In this document: positions 56,122-64,000 of the stretch, one piece after another
Numbering within the stretch: position 1 is the first letter of the stretch
Layout of the letters: each line of letters opens with the position of its first letter
Source: Cellvibrionaceae bacterium
Lineage (GTDB): Bacteria > Pseudomonadota > Gammaproteobacteria > Pseudomonadales > Cellvibrionaceae
Assembly: GCA_024707385.1 (NCBI GenBank)
Contig: JANPZW010000009.1
Coordinates: forward strand, 248,001 to 312,000
Reading direction: 5' to 3'
Length of the DNA: 64,000 nucleotides
Translations under genes and position numbers: made by a program
Notes under the pieces: model-generated
Seen by the model: the letters and a program-made list of their open reading frames with translations, nothing else
What the model was told of the DNA's origin: nothing
Databases searched by the model: none

Positions 56122-57163
56122 CAGATCCCCTCCAGCACCGCAACTGCACCGGCGCGGCTCACATTCCAATTCGCGAAAATGTTTGTTTTCAGTCCAATCG
56201 TATTGGTTTGAAAAAGCGAAACCAATTCAGGTTCGCTTTCTGGAGTGTCACTCATAGCCAGGGTCGCAACTTCACTTTTTGAAAATTCGATACCGCTGAA
56301 ATTGGCGGTAACACCAGCGGCGTCAACAATCATCATTCGATCACCATTGCTGCCGGGCGCCATGTGGCGAGTCGTGAGCACAGGAAGTCCAAACAGGTTA
56401 CCGCCGTTTGGACCAACAAGAATCTGCGGATTACCGCCTGATGCAAGAGCAAATCTCACCGCAGCGGCAGGAGTGGTGATAAGCGTTGCCGTGTCCAAAT
56501 CGCCTGCAAAAATGCTTAATAGCGCAGATAAATCCGCAGCGATGTCACCCGTGGCCGCAACCGACGGAGCACCATCCGCAATCCCGCCCGGTCTCTCATC
56601 CGGCACACCTGGATCATCGCTCAGAAAAGTTTCGTCTAAAACTGCCGCTGTTGCGTCAAGCAAATCGGTTTGTAATACAGCCTCAGCGTCGGGATTAAAA
56701 AACTTTCTTTCGTCGCTGCGATAATCGCGCTTAGAGTTAGGGGTCTCAGAGTCTCGCCAGCTACTGAAGCTTTTGAAAGCGGGCGCAATTTTGTTTGACC
56801 AGACCAGTAAGCCAAGGCGCCACTAGTAATTTTGGTCACGCGAACGTTGAATGGTATTTTCCGCAGATTTTGAAGCCTGCCTATGACAGAACGCTCAGCA
56901 GCCAGATTGATGAAAACGCGCGATTCAGGGTCCATGTCTGCGCTGCCGATGGCCGAAGCCGCGGACTTATAAATTTTTTCACCATCGACGGGCCAACGAT
57001 GAATACAGCCATCCTCGCCTAGTTTCATGGTGCGGAGAATAACGCGCCGAATAAATGATTTGGCTTGTGTATTTCTGTCGGCACCACCAACTGCATCGCG
57101 AGCCGTCATCAATGCATTGTGGGCACGGGCAATAGCGGTTTGCGCAAGAATTGTTTCAGTCAT
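56121..57163 (-). CDS. Phage major capsid protein, HK97 fold (frameshifted in an A/T run)
   Basis: Two frames, 56636-57163 and 56121-56663, form one protein of about 347 residues when one base is added to the six-A run at 56697-56702 (T on the coding strand): KESFFNPDAEAVLQTDLLDA then follows smoothly. The C-terminal FANWNVSRAGAVAVLEGI matches the end of HK97-type capsids, and the middle has NLAAERSVIGRLQNLRKIPF and PQILVGPNGGNLFGLPVLTT. No head protease gene or delta-domain scaffold is evident, so the shell may assemble without cleavage or use a helper's protease. Capsid upstream of portal reverses the common phage order. Confidence 0.87.
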
Positions 57164-57214
57164 AATTGAATCCTGGTTTGTTGGTTTTAGGCATTTAAAC
57201 AGAAGTCGATAAAA

Positions 57215-57625
57215 TCAAACGCCGCGTGCGATTTTCTGCAAATACTGAATTTCAGCGGGAAGAGATGAAATATCAGGAACAGCAGAATTATGCTCGCGCA
57301 TTCTGTCCAAGACCGCCGTCGCTGCCAGATACCATCCCGCTGCCAGAACTCCAGCTAACCGTTGCTTATTCACGCCTTCAGCTTGCTGCCAGCACTCAAA
57401 AATTGCGGTTGCTAATACACTCGGCAAATCGCCTGCAATTGACAAAACTTGCCGCGCATCTGGAGGCGCAGTTATCCAATGTCGAGCCACTGCAGGGTCA
57501 ACCATGACTGCTTTTCCCCGGCCTTTACCGCCTGGCTGATGCGGCATGCCTTGCTTGCAATATCGGCGTAGAGTCCCCGGTTTGGTCCCAAGCTCAATCG
57601 CCGCTTTTTCTATTGGCAAATTCAT
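57215..57625 (-). CDS. HTH DNA-binding protein, packaging (Nu1)-like
   Basis: A 136-residue protein with an N-terminal winged-HTH-like region (NLPIEKAAIELGTKPGTLRR, then YCKQGMPHQPGGKGRGKAVM) and a helical C-terminus. The pattern resembles Nu1-like DNA-packaging and excisionase-type HTH proteins. The ATG at 57625 overlaps the stop of the frame upstream (ATGA), which fixes the start. It precedes the capsid gene by 52 bases, so it may be a second DNA-recognition packaging factor or the switch for structural genes. Confidence 0.7.
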   Translation of the reverse strand: MNLPIEKAAIELGTKPGTLRRYCKQGMPHQPGGKGRGKAVMVDPAVARHWITAPPDARQVLSIAGDLPSVLATAIFECWQQAEGVNKQRLAGVLAAGWYLAATAVLDRMREHNSAVPDISSLPAEIQYLQKIARGV

Positions 57626-58424
57626 GAGCGCCCCCCGGTCGAATTCGGACGGGCAATCCAATTTGGATTACCAAGCAGCTTGCAAACAGGTGGTTTTTTT
57701 TTGAAACAGAAATGTAACGTTACACTAACGTCCCAGTTTCCAAGACCGCACGCTGGGAAAATGCGACCACTATGCGACCGCATACCGAACGCAATGCGAA
57801 CGAACAGGTTCCGGGGGTAGTGCACCTCCTGCACTAGGTGGTGAAAATGCTGCGCTAGGTGTTGGCGATTTTCTGCTAAATGATCGCCATACCCATGGCT
57901 TATGTAGGTGTGGTGCATCTGGTGTACCACAAATCTGTCAAAACCCCCTGTTTGTGGTGCGTCTGATGTACCACAAACCAATGCATTGGGAAATTGTGGT
58001 GCGTCTGGTGTACCGCAAATTAGTTTTGTGGTGCGTCTGGCGTACCGGTTGAAATCGAAATTTTCTCCCAATCGTTTGTTGGTGGCCGATCCATAAATGG
58101 CAACCAAGTCAGTATCCACGATCGGGCTTTGCTGCCAGTCCGGCTGTTGAAAAATGAGAGCCCCTCCATTCTGATAAATCCTGCGGCTTCCAGCTCGCTC
58201 ATTGCTTTCATAGCCAGGCGACGGTCGCACGAAAGGAGCGTGGCGGCCGTTCTTGTGCTGAAATCCACCGACTTGTCGTTGCGCCAGTGGCACTGCATGT
58301 GCACCATTAAGCACCTTGCGTGCAGCGAAAGCTTTAGATAAGCACGAGACTCCAGTAGGCGGCGCTGGATAACAATTGCCCCGCCGCGTTTGTCGAAGGG
58401 TAGGGACGATTTTTTTCTGGCCAT
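57622..58424 (-). CDS. Putative replication protein with GTPDAPQ repeats (frameshifted)
   Basis: The N-terminal 135 residues start MARKKSSLPFDKRGG and include a helical HTH-like region (LSLHARCLMVHMQCHWRNDK, STRTAATLLSCDRRLAMKAM) as in small replication initiators. It ends GTPDAPQ followed by a stop at 58020. Inserting one A in the CAAAAC before that stop would continue into another frame with two more repeats (GTPDAPQ, GTSDAPQ) and then VVHQMHHTYISHG, ending at 57622 with an ATGA overlap to the next gene, about 267 residues. That overlap and the repeats favour the long form; the last 60 residues look less convincing. A helicase or primase domain is not visible. Confidence 0.55.
57909..58049. 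repeat. Four iteron-like 23-bp inverted repeats
   Basis: Units at 57909-57931, 57953-57975, 57995-58017 and 58027-58049 share TGTGGTGCRTCTGRYGTACC with near-palindromic ends (TGTGGT...ACCACA), spaced 44, 42 and 32 bases. They lie in the 3' part of the putative replication gene and encode its GTPDAPQ repeats. They could be binding sites for that protein and so the replication origin of the element. Confidence 0.65.
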
Positions 58425-58556
58425 TCATATGCCCACCGCCAACAATTTCTGATTGACGTTGGCCGCTGTTTTTCTATGAGCCGGCAGGATAGAATTGGTG
58501 CTCGCATTTTTTCGTTTTTGGCTGGCGTTCTTCGGGGCGCTGGCTTCCTTTCTCAT
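58425..58556 (-). CDS. Small basic 43-residue protein
   Basis: Begins at an ATG overlapping the AlpA-like stop (ATGA) and ends immediately before the putative replication gene's start. It is Lys, Asn and Ala-rich (MRKEASAPKNASQKRKNAST) and probably unstructured or nucleic-acid binding. No family is known. The tight coupling on both sides supports it as a real gene, or at least as a translational link. Confidence 0.5.
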   Translation of the reverse strand: MRKEASAPKNASQKRKNASTNSILPAHRKTAANVNQKLLAVGI

Positions 58557-58726
58557 TTTTCCACCCCCGCACCTGCTTCCATTATCTTTTTTACTTCTGA
58601 TTCCCTGTGGTATTTCTTGCCATTGATTTTTACTGGATTCAAAAGTCCTTTTTTCTCCCACCTGCGGAGGGTCATTTGACAGATTCCGCCGCATCGGCGG
58701 CGAGTTTCTGAGGATTTAATTAGCAT
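58553..58726 (-). CDS. AlpA/MerR-like HTH regulator (57 residues)
   Basis: A short frame reads MLIKSSETRRRCGGICQMTL, then RRWEKKGLLNPVKINGKKYH and a RESEVKKIME helix. This is the winged-HTH core of AlpA/excisionase and MerR-like regulators: the RRWEKKGLL turn and the Tyr in KYH are characteristic. AlpA-type proteins turn on excision and the replication genes of P4-like satellites and PICIs. Here it is first in the replication/structural operon, consistent with that role. It is followed by coupled genes (ATGA). Confidence 0.8.
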   Translation of the reverse strand: MLIKSSETRRRCGGICQMTLRRWEKKGLLNPVKINGKKYHRESEVKKIMEAGAGVEK

Positions 58727-58800
58727 GATGTTGGCCCTTGTTGCCTGAATGTTGCAGGGCCAACTATCCCGAAGTGATCTATTTAAGTAATTCCAAAAGT

Positions 58801-59313
58801 TTATGAGGTTTTTTGTAACTCCTTGTAAAAGAAGGAATTGTAATATGCATCCCGCGCTGATGACCCACTAACGCCCAGCTCTTTGCCCACTTCGTCAAAC
58901 AGATCCTGATCGACCGACCTACCCTCTTTTTGGTATGCAGCAACCCGTATAGGAACATTGATCTCTAACCTCCATTTTTTTCTCTCCGCATTTATATGAA
59001 TGCCTTTTTTCCTTTGAACTCCGAAGGCTTCATCAAGCGTTTTAACTTCGTAATTAGCCCATTTTTTCAGGTTATTTATAGTTTCTGTCGCAAGCCAATT
59101 AGGCATTGGTAGACCGTGCTTCGCGCAAGTACGAACAGCCTCCAAAACGGCTTCTTTTTCTCCTCGCTCATAGCAACGCTCGTAAACGCCCAGCATTAAC
59201 CAAGCAACCCACCTCTCATATGGGCTGTGAGACTCACCAGATCCAGCCGCCTTGGCCTCATCATGTGTCCACTCGGGATCAAAATCATCAAAAACAAACT
59301 CTGTGTCTCTCAC
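58801..59313 (-). CDS. Hypothetical element protein coupled to the integrase
   Basis: A 170-residue acidic protein whose GTG start overlaps the integrase stop (GTGA). It contains SPYERWVAWLMLGVYERCYE and EVKTLDEAFGVQRKKGIHIN. I recognise no family. Being translated with the integrase and before the AlpA-like gene, it might help control excision, but that is a guess. Confidence 0.65.
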   Translation of the reverse strand: MRDTEFVFDDFDPEWTHDEAKAAGSGESHSPYERWVAWLMLGVYERCYERGEKEAVLEAVRTCAKHGLPMPNWLATETINNLKKWANYEVKTLDEAFGVQRKKGIHINAERKKWRLEINVPIRVAAYQKEGRSVDQDLFDEVGKELGVSGSSARDAYYNSFFYKELQKTS

Positions 59314-60582
59314 AGCACCACCTCCCGATTAAACGGCACCACCACGGGTGCCTCTCCGGCCAATATGCGCAAAAGCTCGCCCTCCCATTTCCGCAGCGCG
59401 TCAGCGACATGGCCGAGGTAATCCGCAAAATCGTAATTCGAGCGAATGCCGCTCAATGCGTGATTTAGCGTTCTCTCCGCAACATCGGGAAAAACGCCCG
59501 CCCATCCGGTCAGACCCGAGCGCACGCTCCGCCTGATGTCGTGAGGTGTCCAGTGCTGCGCGATTGGGTCTAGACCAAGCTCCAGGGCAGCAGCTTCCAG
59601 CCGTGGCCGGATGTGGCGTTTTAAAGCATTATTGAAAACATCGCTTCGAAGTCCAGAACTGCCGGCACTCGCTGAAAAATAAGCCGCGCCAGCTCCGAAA
59701 TTCGGACATTCCGCCAGAATTGCCTTTGCGGTTTTGGTTAAGAAAATATCAATCCGCTTTTCCGTTTTGTTCCGCGACATAATCCAGAAGTCGCCATCAA
59801 CGTCTGATCGGCGGATTGCGCCAATTTCTCCAATGCGCTGACCGGTCAGCATCTGCAGACGCAATGCATGCCCCCATGGATAGCCTGCAGCATCACAGGC
59901 GCGCCATAGGACGCGGATCTCGTCCCGTGTGAGGGTGCGATCTCTCCGGCGTATGCGTGCCGGGTTTCTGAGCCCTTCGGTGGGATCTTGTGCAAGCCCG
60001 AGCCGACCACGCGCCCATCGAAACAGGAGGCGCGTAGTTGTCGCGGTATGGTTTGCTACGGCACCGGCCACTCTCTTCGCCTGGATAACGTCCAAGAGCC
60101 GGAGCAGTTCGGCGTGTTGGATGGTCGAAATGTCCCGACCGTAAAATGCGGTGGTGAGTTTTTGAATCGCCGCCTTGTACATCGCAACAGTTTTGGGCTT
60201 CAGCCGATTGATTTTGCAATGGTGCTCGATCCACTCGGCTGCCGCGTTTTGAAAAAAGGCGGGATTCGTCGACATGCCGCGCGGTTTCCATTGCCGCCTT
60301 ATCTCGCGCCAGCTTGGCTTTGGGGTGCTCACCGCGGGCAATTGCGGCTTCAAGCTCGCCGGCGGCGTTTCTGGCACCCTCAATGCCTAGCGTCGGCCAA
60401 TCTCCAACCTTGAGTCGGTGAAGCTTCCCATCCACGCGCTGGAAGTAAAACCAACTACAGGAACGGGGACCGATGGTGAGACAAAGACCTGGAATCGAGG
60501 CGTCAAAATAGTCTGTGCGCTTGGAATGAGGCTTAGCTGTCAGGGACTCAAGGCCCCGGTGAGTCATCTTGATGATGGGCAT
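59310..60582 (-). CDS. Tyrosine recombinase (P4-type integrase), frameshifted in an A/T run
   Basis: The integrase inserts the element into tRNA-Thr. The N-terminal frame (to about 60250) has the DUF4102-like DNA-binding region (FDASIPGLCLTIGPRSCSWF, KLHRLKVGDWPTLGIEGARN). The rest has the core-binding and catalytic domains: Arg in QMLTGQRIGEIGAIRR, His-x-x-Arg in TPHDIRRSVRSGL, His in RTLNHALSG and the nucleophilic Tyr in NYDFADYLGHVADALR. Removing one base from the six-A run at 60252-60257 joins them (DESRLFQNAAAEWIEHHC), giving about 423 residues, normal for the family. The gene starts 148 bases inside attR. Confidence 0.93.
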
Positions 60583-60730
60583 CAGTTGGTTGCCTGCGTA
60601 ACAAATTGCGTAACAGGCTGCATGTTACGCAATGTTTTCCGAGGTTATCAACTGTTGCGCTTATTCGATTTTTACCCTTGTTTTTTCCGTGTTTTGAGTT
60701 AATCTTAGTTGGCGTTTGTTACGCATCGAA

Positions 60731-60778
60731 AACTGATTCGTAATCAGTAGGTCGGAGGTTCGATTCCTCTTTGCGGCA
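60731..60778 (+). repeat. attR: 48-bp copy of the tRNA-Thr 3' half
   Basis: Perfect copy of 51578-51625, 148 bases past the integrase start. It lacks the tRNA 5' half and is followed by TATCTC, not CCA. It defines the right end of the element. Confidence 0.95.
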
Positions 60779-60843
60779 TATCTCAGTCCGGTTTTGCGAC
60801 CGGAAAGCATTCATCTCATGATTCAGCCAGGACGTCACACCCT

Positions 60844-61017
60844 ATGGATAGCATCGAAAAAATCTGTGAAAAACATATCAATACCAGCGCAATAAATAAC
60901 TGCAACCATTTTGTACAAGCTGTCGCGAAGGAGCTGTGGAGCGACACGCTGCCATCATCTTTAGCCGGCCGTGCAAATGACATCATTGCGCAACTCGCTG
61001 CTATGGGTCATGGCTAA
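60844..61017 (+). CDS. Short fragment resembling the start of a CHAP/NlpC-type amidase, possibly broken
   Basis: A 57-residue frame with SAINNCNHFVQAVAKELW, where a Cys in NCxxFV resembles the catalytic Cys start of CHAP/NlpC-like peptidoglycan amidases, including some type VI secretion effectors. The frame stops at TAA 61015-61017. With one extra G near 61008 it would continue as GSWLNLGNGHDSASNHAN to about 61226, but no His-containing second motif follows, so the gene is either degenerate or misassembled. No ribosome site of note. It lies just outside attR and next to a lipoprotein that would suit an immunity partner. Confidence 0.4.
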   Translation: MDSIEKICEKHINTSAINNCNHFVQAVAKELWSDTLPSSLAGRANDIIAQLAAMGHG

Positions 61018-61218
61018 ATCTGGGAAATGGGCATGACTCAGCCTCCAACCATGCAAACCCGCCCTTGCGTATCAAACATAAAATCGGCGTAGATTTAATG
61101 TTTTCCGCCGCGAAATTTTCCCAGATTCGTTACTACGCGATACCAGACCCCAGAAAAACAACTTCCCTCCTAAAGCCCTCAGCAAAACTTGCTCTTTTCA
61201 GACAGCTGGAAGGTCGTA

Positions 61219-61659
61219 ATGCGTAGTTACTTTCTTTTAGCCTCCTTACTAAGCATCTGCGGTTGTGCAGCTCCGATAACGAAGCCAGATGCGGTCGAAG
61301 AATGTAGGCTTTTACATACAGCAAATGCCCAACCTATTTTCAACGATGAGCGTTCCGCAGTGTCAGTGCAGCTTCTTGATGACCAGGTTGTTATCCGCGG
61401 CGGCAATCTCAGCGAATGTCATATCGAAACATCCGGATTTCCGACCGATCTGGTTTGGCTCTACCCCTTCGACAAAAACATGCTGATTTATATCGAAGAA
61501 TCCGCGCTCGGCACCAAATTGAACTTGGTCGACTTTAGCAAATGCCAAATATTAATGAGCAGGGAAACGGCTGCCGGCTATCGCATAGAGAATAAATCAG
61601 TGTTGGAAATTTGTGAGGATGGATCCAGATGCGCGGAAGAACCGCTATTTCAACTTTGA
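61219..61659 (+). CDS. Putative lipoprotein
   Basis: A 146-residue protein with a short signal peptide and a lipobox-like end (SICGC then AAP), so a Cys near residue 16 would be lipidated. The mature part is a beta-rich domain with several Cys (VEECRLLHTAN, LSECHIET, FSKCQIL, EICEDGSRC). I recognise no family. The ATG at 61219 has GGAAGG nearby; an earlier in-frame start would place the signal peptide too deep. It could be an immunity protein for the fragment upstream, which is speculative. Confidence 0.7.
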   Translation: MRSYFLLASLLSICGCAAPITKPDAVEECRLLHTANAQPIFNDERSAVSVQLLDDQVVIRGGNLSECHIETSGFPTDLVWLYPFDKNMLIYIEESALGTKLNLVDFSKCQILMSRETAAGYRIENKSVLEICEDGSRCAEEPLFQL

Positions 61660-61669
61660 TAAAGAATGT

Positions 61670-61713
61670 GGAATAAACTGACCCCCACTAAATGGGGGCC
61701 AGTTATTTATTCC
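61670..61713 (+). terminator. Terminator hairpin after the lipoprotein gene
   Basis: A long imperfect inverted repeat: GGAATAAACTGACCCCCA (61670-61687) pairs with TGGGGGCCAGTTATTTATTCC (61693-61713) over CTAAA. It begins 10 bases after the lipoprotein stop and can also end transcripts from the other side. Confidence 0.65.
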
Positions 61714-61718
61714 CGCAC

Positions 61719-61823
61719 CTACGCCATCAGCTGCGCAAATTCCGCAAAATAATCCGGAAATGTTTTAGGCCTGCATTTGGGATCGTTGATTTGACAGCTA
61801 CCGGACTTCCGGCGCGACTGTCA
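61719..61823 (-). pseudogene. Unidentified coding remnant, 3' end only
   Basis: On the minus strand, about 33 codons read RRKSGSCQINDPKCRPKTFP, then DYFAEFAQLMA and a TAG at 61719-61721, preceded by a TGA without a start. The peptide has Cys and aromatic residues as a real C-terminus would, but I cannot name the family. It may be the tail of a gene truncated by an earlier rearrangement in this 200-base gap. Confidence 0.3.
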
Positions 61824-61864
61824 GACCAGCCGATCTTTTTGTTCTGACTGCCTTGCCGACCTGC

Positions 61865-62458
61865 TCAGCTCACCAGAATTCGCGCAGTCTGTGCGATCAG
61901 GCGGATATCCGTCCAGAAGCTCGCCTTTTCCACATAGTCCGCCGCCAGATGCAATTTCTTGGGCAGGATAACCTCCACGTATTCGCGCTCGGGATCACTG
62001 GCGCGGGCGAGAAGATCATTTTCATTGCGAAACGCCAAGGATGCGGGATCGGTAATACCCGGCCGCACCGAGAGGACGCGCTCGCGCATTTCCGGCGAAT
62101 AGTGGGCCACGTATTTGGGCACTTCCGGCCGCGGCCCCACCAGGCTCATATCGCCTTTGAGCACATCAATTAATTGCGCAACCTCGTCCAATTTATTGCG
62201 GCGGATAAAATGGCCCACCTTGGTGATGCGGGAATCGCCACCTACGGTAATCTGCAAACCTTTGCCCTGGGGCTGGTGCGTCATAGTGCGGAATTTATGG
62301 ATACGAAATATTTTGCCGAAGCGCCCTACCCTTTCCTGGCGGAAAAACACCGGGCCCGGCGAATCGAGTTTGATCCACACTGCCAGCACCAACATTACGG
62401 GTGCAAAAACCAGAAGGCCAAGACTGGCAATAATCATGTCGAAGATGCGTTTTGCCAT
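61865..62458 (-). CDS. Sugar-phosphate transferase (polyprenyl-phosphate phosphoglycosyltransferase)
   Basis: A 197-residue monotopic phosphoglycosyltransferase of the PglC/WcaJ C-domain family. It attaches the first sugar-1-phosphate to undecaprenyl phosphate at the inner membrane. One membrane-inserted helix (SLGLLVFAPVMLVLAVWIKL) precedes the conserved SPGPVFFRQERVGRFGKIFR, FRTM, the catalytic Asp-Glu in NKLDEVAQLIDVLKGDMSLV, and GPRPEVPKYVAHYSPEMRER. The length is typical of small PGTs. It lies five bases after the aminotransferase gene and is probably in its operon, in an envelope glycan pathway. Confidence 0.94.
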   Translation of the reverse strand: MAKRIFDMIIASLGLLVFAPVMLVLAVWIKLDSPGPVFFRQERVGRFGKIFRIHKFRTMTHQPQGKGLQITVGGDSRITKVGHFIRRNKLDEVAQLIDVLKGDMSLVGPRPEVPKYVAHYSPEMRERVLSVRPGITDPASLAFRNENDLLARASDPEREYVEVILPKKLHLAADYVEKASFWTDIRLIAQTARILVS

Positions 62459-62463
62459 TTAAT

Positions 62464-63630
62464 TTAATCCCCTAGTGCGCGCCGCACGGCGGTGACCACG
62501 CGCTGCACATCCGCATCCGTCATACGGGTGTAGATAGGCAGACTGAACATGCGCTCGTAAGCCTTTTGACTATGGGGAAAATCCTCCGCCCGCAATTGAT
62601 AGCGCTCTTGCCAGTAAGGATGCAGATGCAAAGGAATGTAGTGCACGCTGCAGCCAATTCCCTCGGCGAACAGCAATTCAATCATGGCGTCGCGCGTGAT
62701 CTCGGTTTTATCATCGAGACGCAAAACATAGAGGTGCCATGCATGGACATCACCAGCCAGAGGTGCGGGCGGGCGTATCACGGGCAAATCGGCAAAAGCC
62801 GCGTCGTAGGCCGCTGCTATTTCTGCGCGCCTTTCCTGAAACGGCTTGGCGCGTTTGAGCTGATGCAGGCCCAAAGCACCGGCGATATCAGTTAGGTTGT
62901 ATTTAAATCCGGGGGCGACAATTTCGTAATACCAGGACGGTGTCTTGGCCGTAAATCGGTCGAACGCATCGCGACTGATGCCGTGCAAACGCATGACGCG
63001 GGCGCGATTTGCCAAAGCCGGATCGCGCGTCACCAACATGCCGCCCTCACCGGTGGTGATGGTTTTGTTGGCGTAAAAACTGAAAACGGTCGCGTCTGTG
63101 TCGAGGGTGCCTATGGTTTTACCTTTGTAGGTCGTCGGCAAAGCGTGTGCCGCGTCTTCCACCACTTTGATGCCGCGCGGTTTGGCGATGGCAAGTATCT
63201 CGTCCATGTCGGCGGCACGACCGGCGTAATGCACTGGAATCACGCAGCGGGTATTGGGCGTAATAGCGGCTTCAAATGCGCGCGGGCAGATACACATGGT
63301 CGCGGGATCCACATCCACCAGGCGCACGTCTGCGCCGAGATAACGCACCACTTCCGCAGTCGCGGTGAAGGTGTGGGTTGTGGTGATGACTTCATCGCCC
63401 GGGCCAATTCCGAGCGCCTCCAAGGCCAAATGCAATCCCGCAGTGGCGGAGTTGATGGCGATGCTTTGCAGCGACGAATCGCCGAGAAAAGCGGTAAACG
63501 CCTCCTCAAACTTACGGACTTTCGGGCCGGTTGTGACCCATCCGGAACGTAAGGCATCCACCACTTCCGCAATTTCCTCTTCACCGATTTCAGGTAAAGC
63601 AAAAGGTAAAAACGAATCCCGTGTCGACAT
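62464..63630 (-). CDS. DegT/DnrJ/EryC1/StrS-family sugar aminotransferase
   Basis: A PLP enzyme of 388 residues that aminates nucleotide-linked keto sugars (WbpE/PglE/ArnB-like). Motifs: [20 protein letters not shown] at the start, [54 protein letters not shown], and the PLP Lys in [20 protein letters not shown]. The substrate cannot be told. It provides an amino sugar for the glycan built from the adjacent PGT. The ATG has GGAAAAA nearby; the gene appears intact. Confidence 0.95.
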   Translation of the reverse strand: MSTRDSFLPFALPEIGEEEIAEVVDALRSGWVTTGPKVRKFEEAFTAFLGDSSLQSIAINSATAGLHLALEALGIGPGDEVITTTHTFTATAEVVRYLGADVRLVDVDPATMCICPRAFEAAITPNTRCVIPVHYAGRAADMDEILAIAKPRGIKVVEDAAHALPTTYKGKTIGTLDTDATVFSFYANKTITTGEGGMLVTRDPALANRARVMRLHGISRDAFDRFTAKTPSWYYEIVAPGFKYNLTDIAGALGLHQLKRAKPFQERRAEIAAAYDAAFADLPVIRPPAPLAGDVHAWHLYVLRLDDKTEITRDAMIELLFAEGIGCSVHYIPLHLHPYWQERYQLRAEDFPHSQKAYERMFSLPIYTRMTDADVQRVVTAVRRALGD

Positions 63631-63718
63631 TGATTTTTCCTCTCTATCTGCTTTTTCTTTTAGTCATAGGTTGAGCATTGCCCCATAGGGCTTTGCGGAA
63701 TTATTCAAAAATAAAAAC

Positions 63719-64000
63719 TCAACGGGTCAAGACGCCAAAGCTTGGGCTCGGGCTGCCGCGCAGCATCACATCCGCCCAGCCGCGCAGCGTGCCCCAGCCG
63801 TAACCAATGTGATAAGCCGCAATAACCGCCATCACCCGCCACACCAAATTAAGATTTACGCCAGAGTGCCAAGCCGCGGCTGCTGTAAATAAACCGTACA
63901 CCACAAGTAAGGCGAGGCCGAGAGCGAGACCCGCTTTGCTACCGAAGAGCGTGAGCACAGCGCATGCGATTAATGTCGCCACAAAAACACCCGGTACCAG
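63719..64000 (-). CDS. C-terminal part of a membrane glycosyltransferase, GT2-like (partial)
   Basis: The frame is open to the right edge and ends at 63719. About 93 residues contain two or three membrane helices (LTLFGSKAGLALGLALLVVY, VWRVMAVIAAYHIGYGWGTL) and end RGSPSPSFGVLTR. This is how ExoA-like GT2 glycosyltransferases finish. The catalytic domain lies outside the window. It belongs to the polysaccharide cluster with the aminotransferase and PGT genes, on the same strand. Confidence 0.65.
   Translation of the reverse strand: MVPGVFVATLIACAVLTLFGSKAGLALGLALLVVYGLFTAAAAWHSGVNLNLVWRVMAVIAAYHIGYGWGTLRGWADVMLRGSPSPSFGVLTR

Noticed and set aside
57909..58049. Repeat array that might be CRISPR
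   Set aside because: Only four degenerate 23-bp units with 9-21 bp gaps, inside a reading frame and with no cas genes. Iteron or coding repeat fits better.

Overview
The window looks like chromosome from a polysaccharide-degrading gammaproteobacterium, most likely Cellvibrionaceae-like (Cellvibrio, Saccharophagus, Teredinibacter). This is inferred from gene content: valS, pilU, rsmJ, dusA, mlaA, yejK, a Pseudomonas-type rssB-rssC pair, a group-2 Mrp antiporter operon, and a cellobionate-type GH94 phosphorylase set with gluconokinase and 6-phosphogluconate dehydrogenase. No rRNA or species marker is present, so the assignment is inference.

Layout. 1-5.0 kb: a partial gene, a membrane-anchored protein, valS with its promoter and leader hairpin, then an AT-richer Fic-type pair preceded by three TTATCCACA boxes. 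5.1-14.6 kb: TonB-dependent receptor divergent from a LytTR regulator, pilU, a double-FHA protein, an ICMT-like membrane protein, an OmpA-like protein and rsmJ. 14.8-18.6 kb: an unusual pair, a LacI-type ligand-binding/PAS protein without a DNA-binding domain followed by a membrane-anchored coiled-coil protein. 18.7-34 kb: fused secDF, a TerC protein, a CHASE2-like protein, a DUF4136 lipoprotein with rssC-rssB, a PilZ protein, mlaA, dusA, transaldolase, TerB-like and HDOD proteins, and a phosphodiesterase/glycerol-3-phosphate oxidase pair. 34-38.8 kb: yejK, then an autotransporter with two glycosyltransferases. 38.9-45.4 kb: gnd, GPH symporter, GH94 phosphorylase and gntK, which together form a plausible cellobionic-acid pathway. 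45.4-51.4 kb: the mnhABCDEFG operon. 51.55-60.78 kb: a 9.2-kb integrative element in tRNA-Thr(CGT), bounded by a 48-bp direct repeat. 60.8-64 kb: a possible broken amidase/lipoprotein pair, then an envelope-polysaccharide cluster (GT2, aminotransferase, sugar-phosphate transferase).

The element is the most interesting part. It has a tyrosine integrase, an AlpA-like regulator, a putative replication protein whose 3' end carries four iteron-like inverted repeats, an HTH packaging-like protein, HK97-type major capsid, portal and small terminase, but no recognisable large terminase, protease or tail genes. Beside attL it carries a Panacea-type toxin-antitoxin candidate and two unknown genes. This fits a capsid-encoding phage satellite (compare cf-PICIs) better than a complete prophage.

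A technical caution: at least a dozen conserved genes (dusA, mnhA, mnhF, GH94, integrase, capsid and others) are split by single-base frameshifts, nearly all in homopolymer runs. This points to systematic sequencing indels rather than mass pseudogenization. Frameshifted genes are given as single features spanning the inferred whole gene, with the shift stated.
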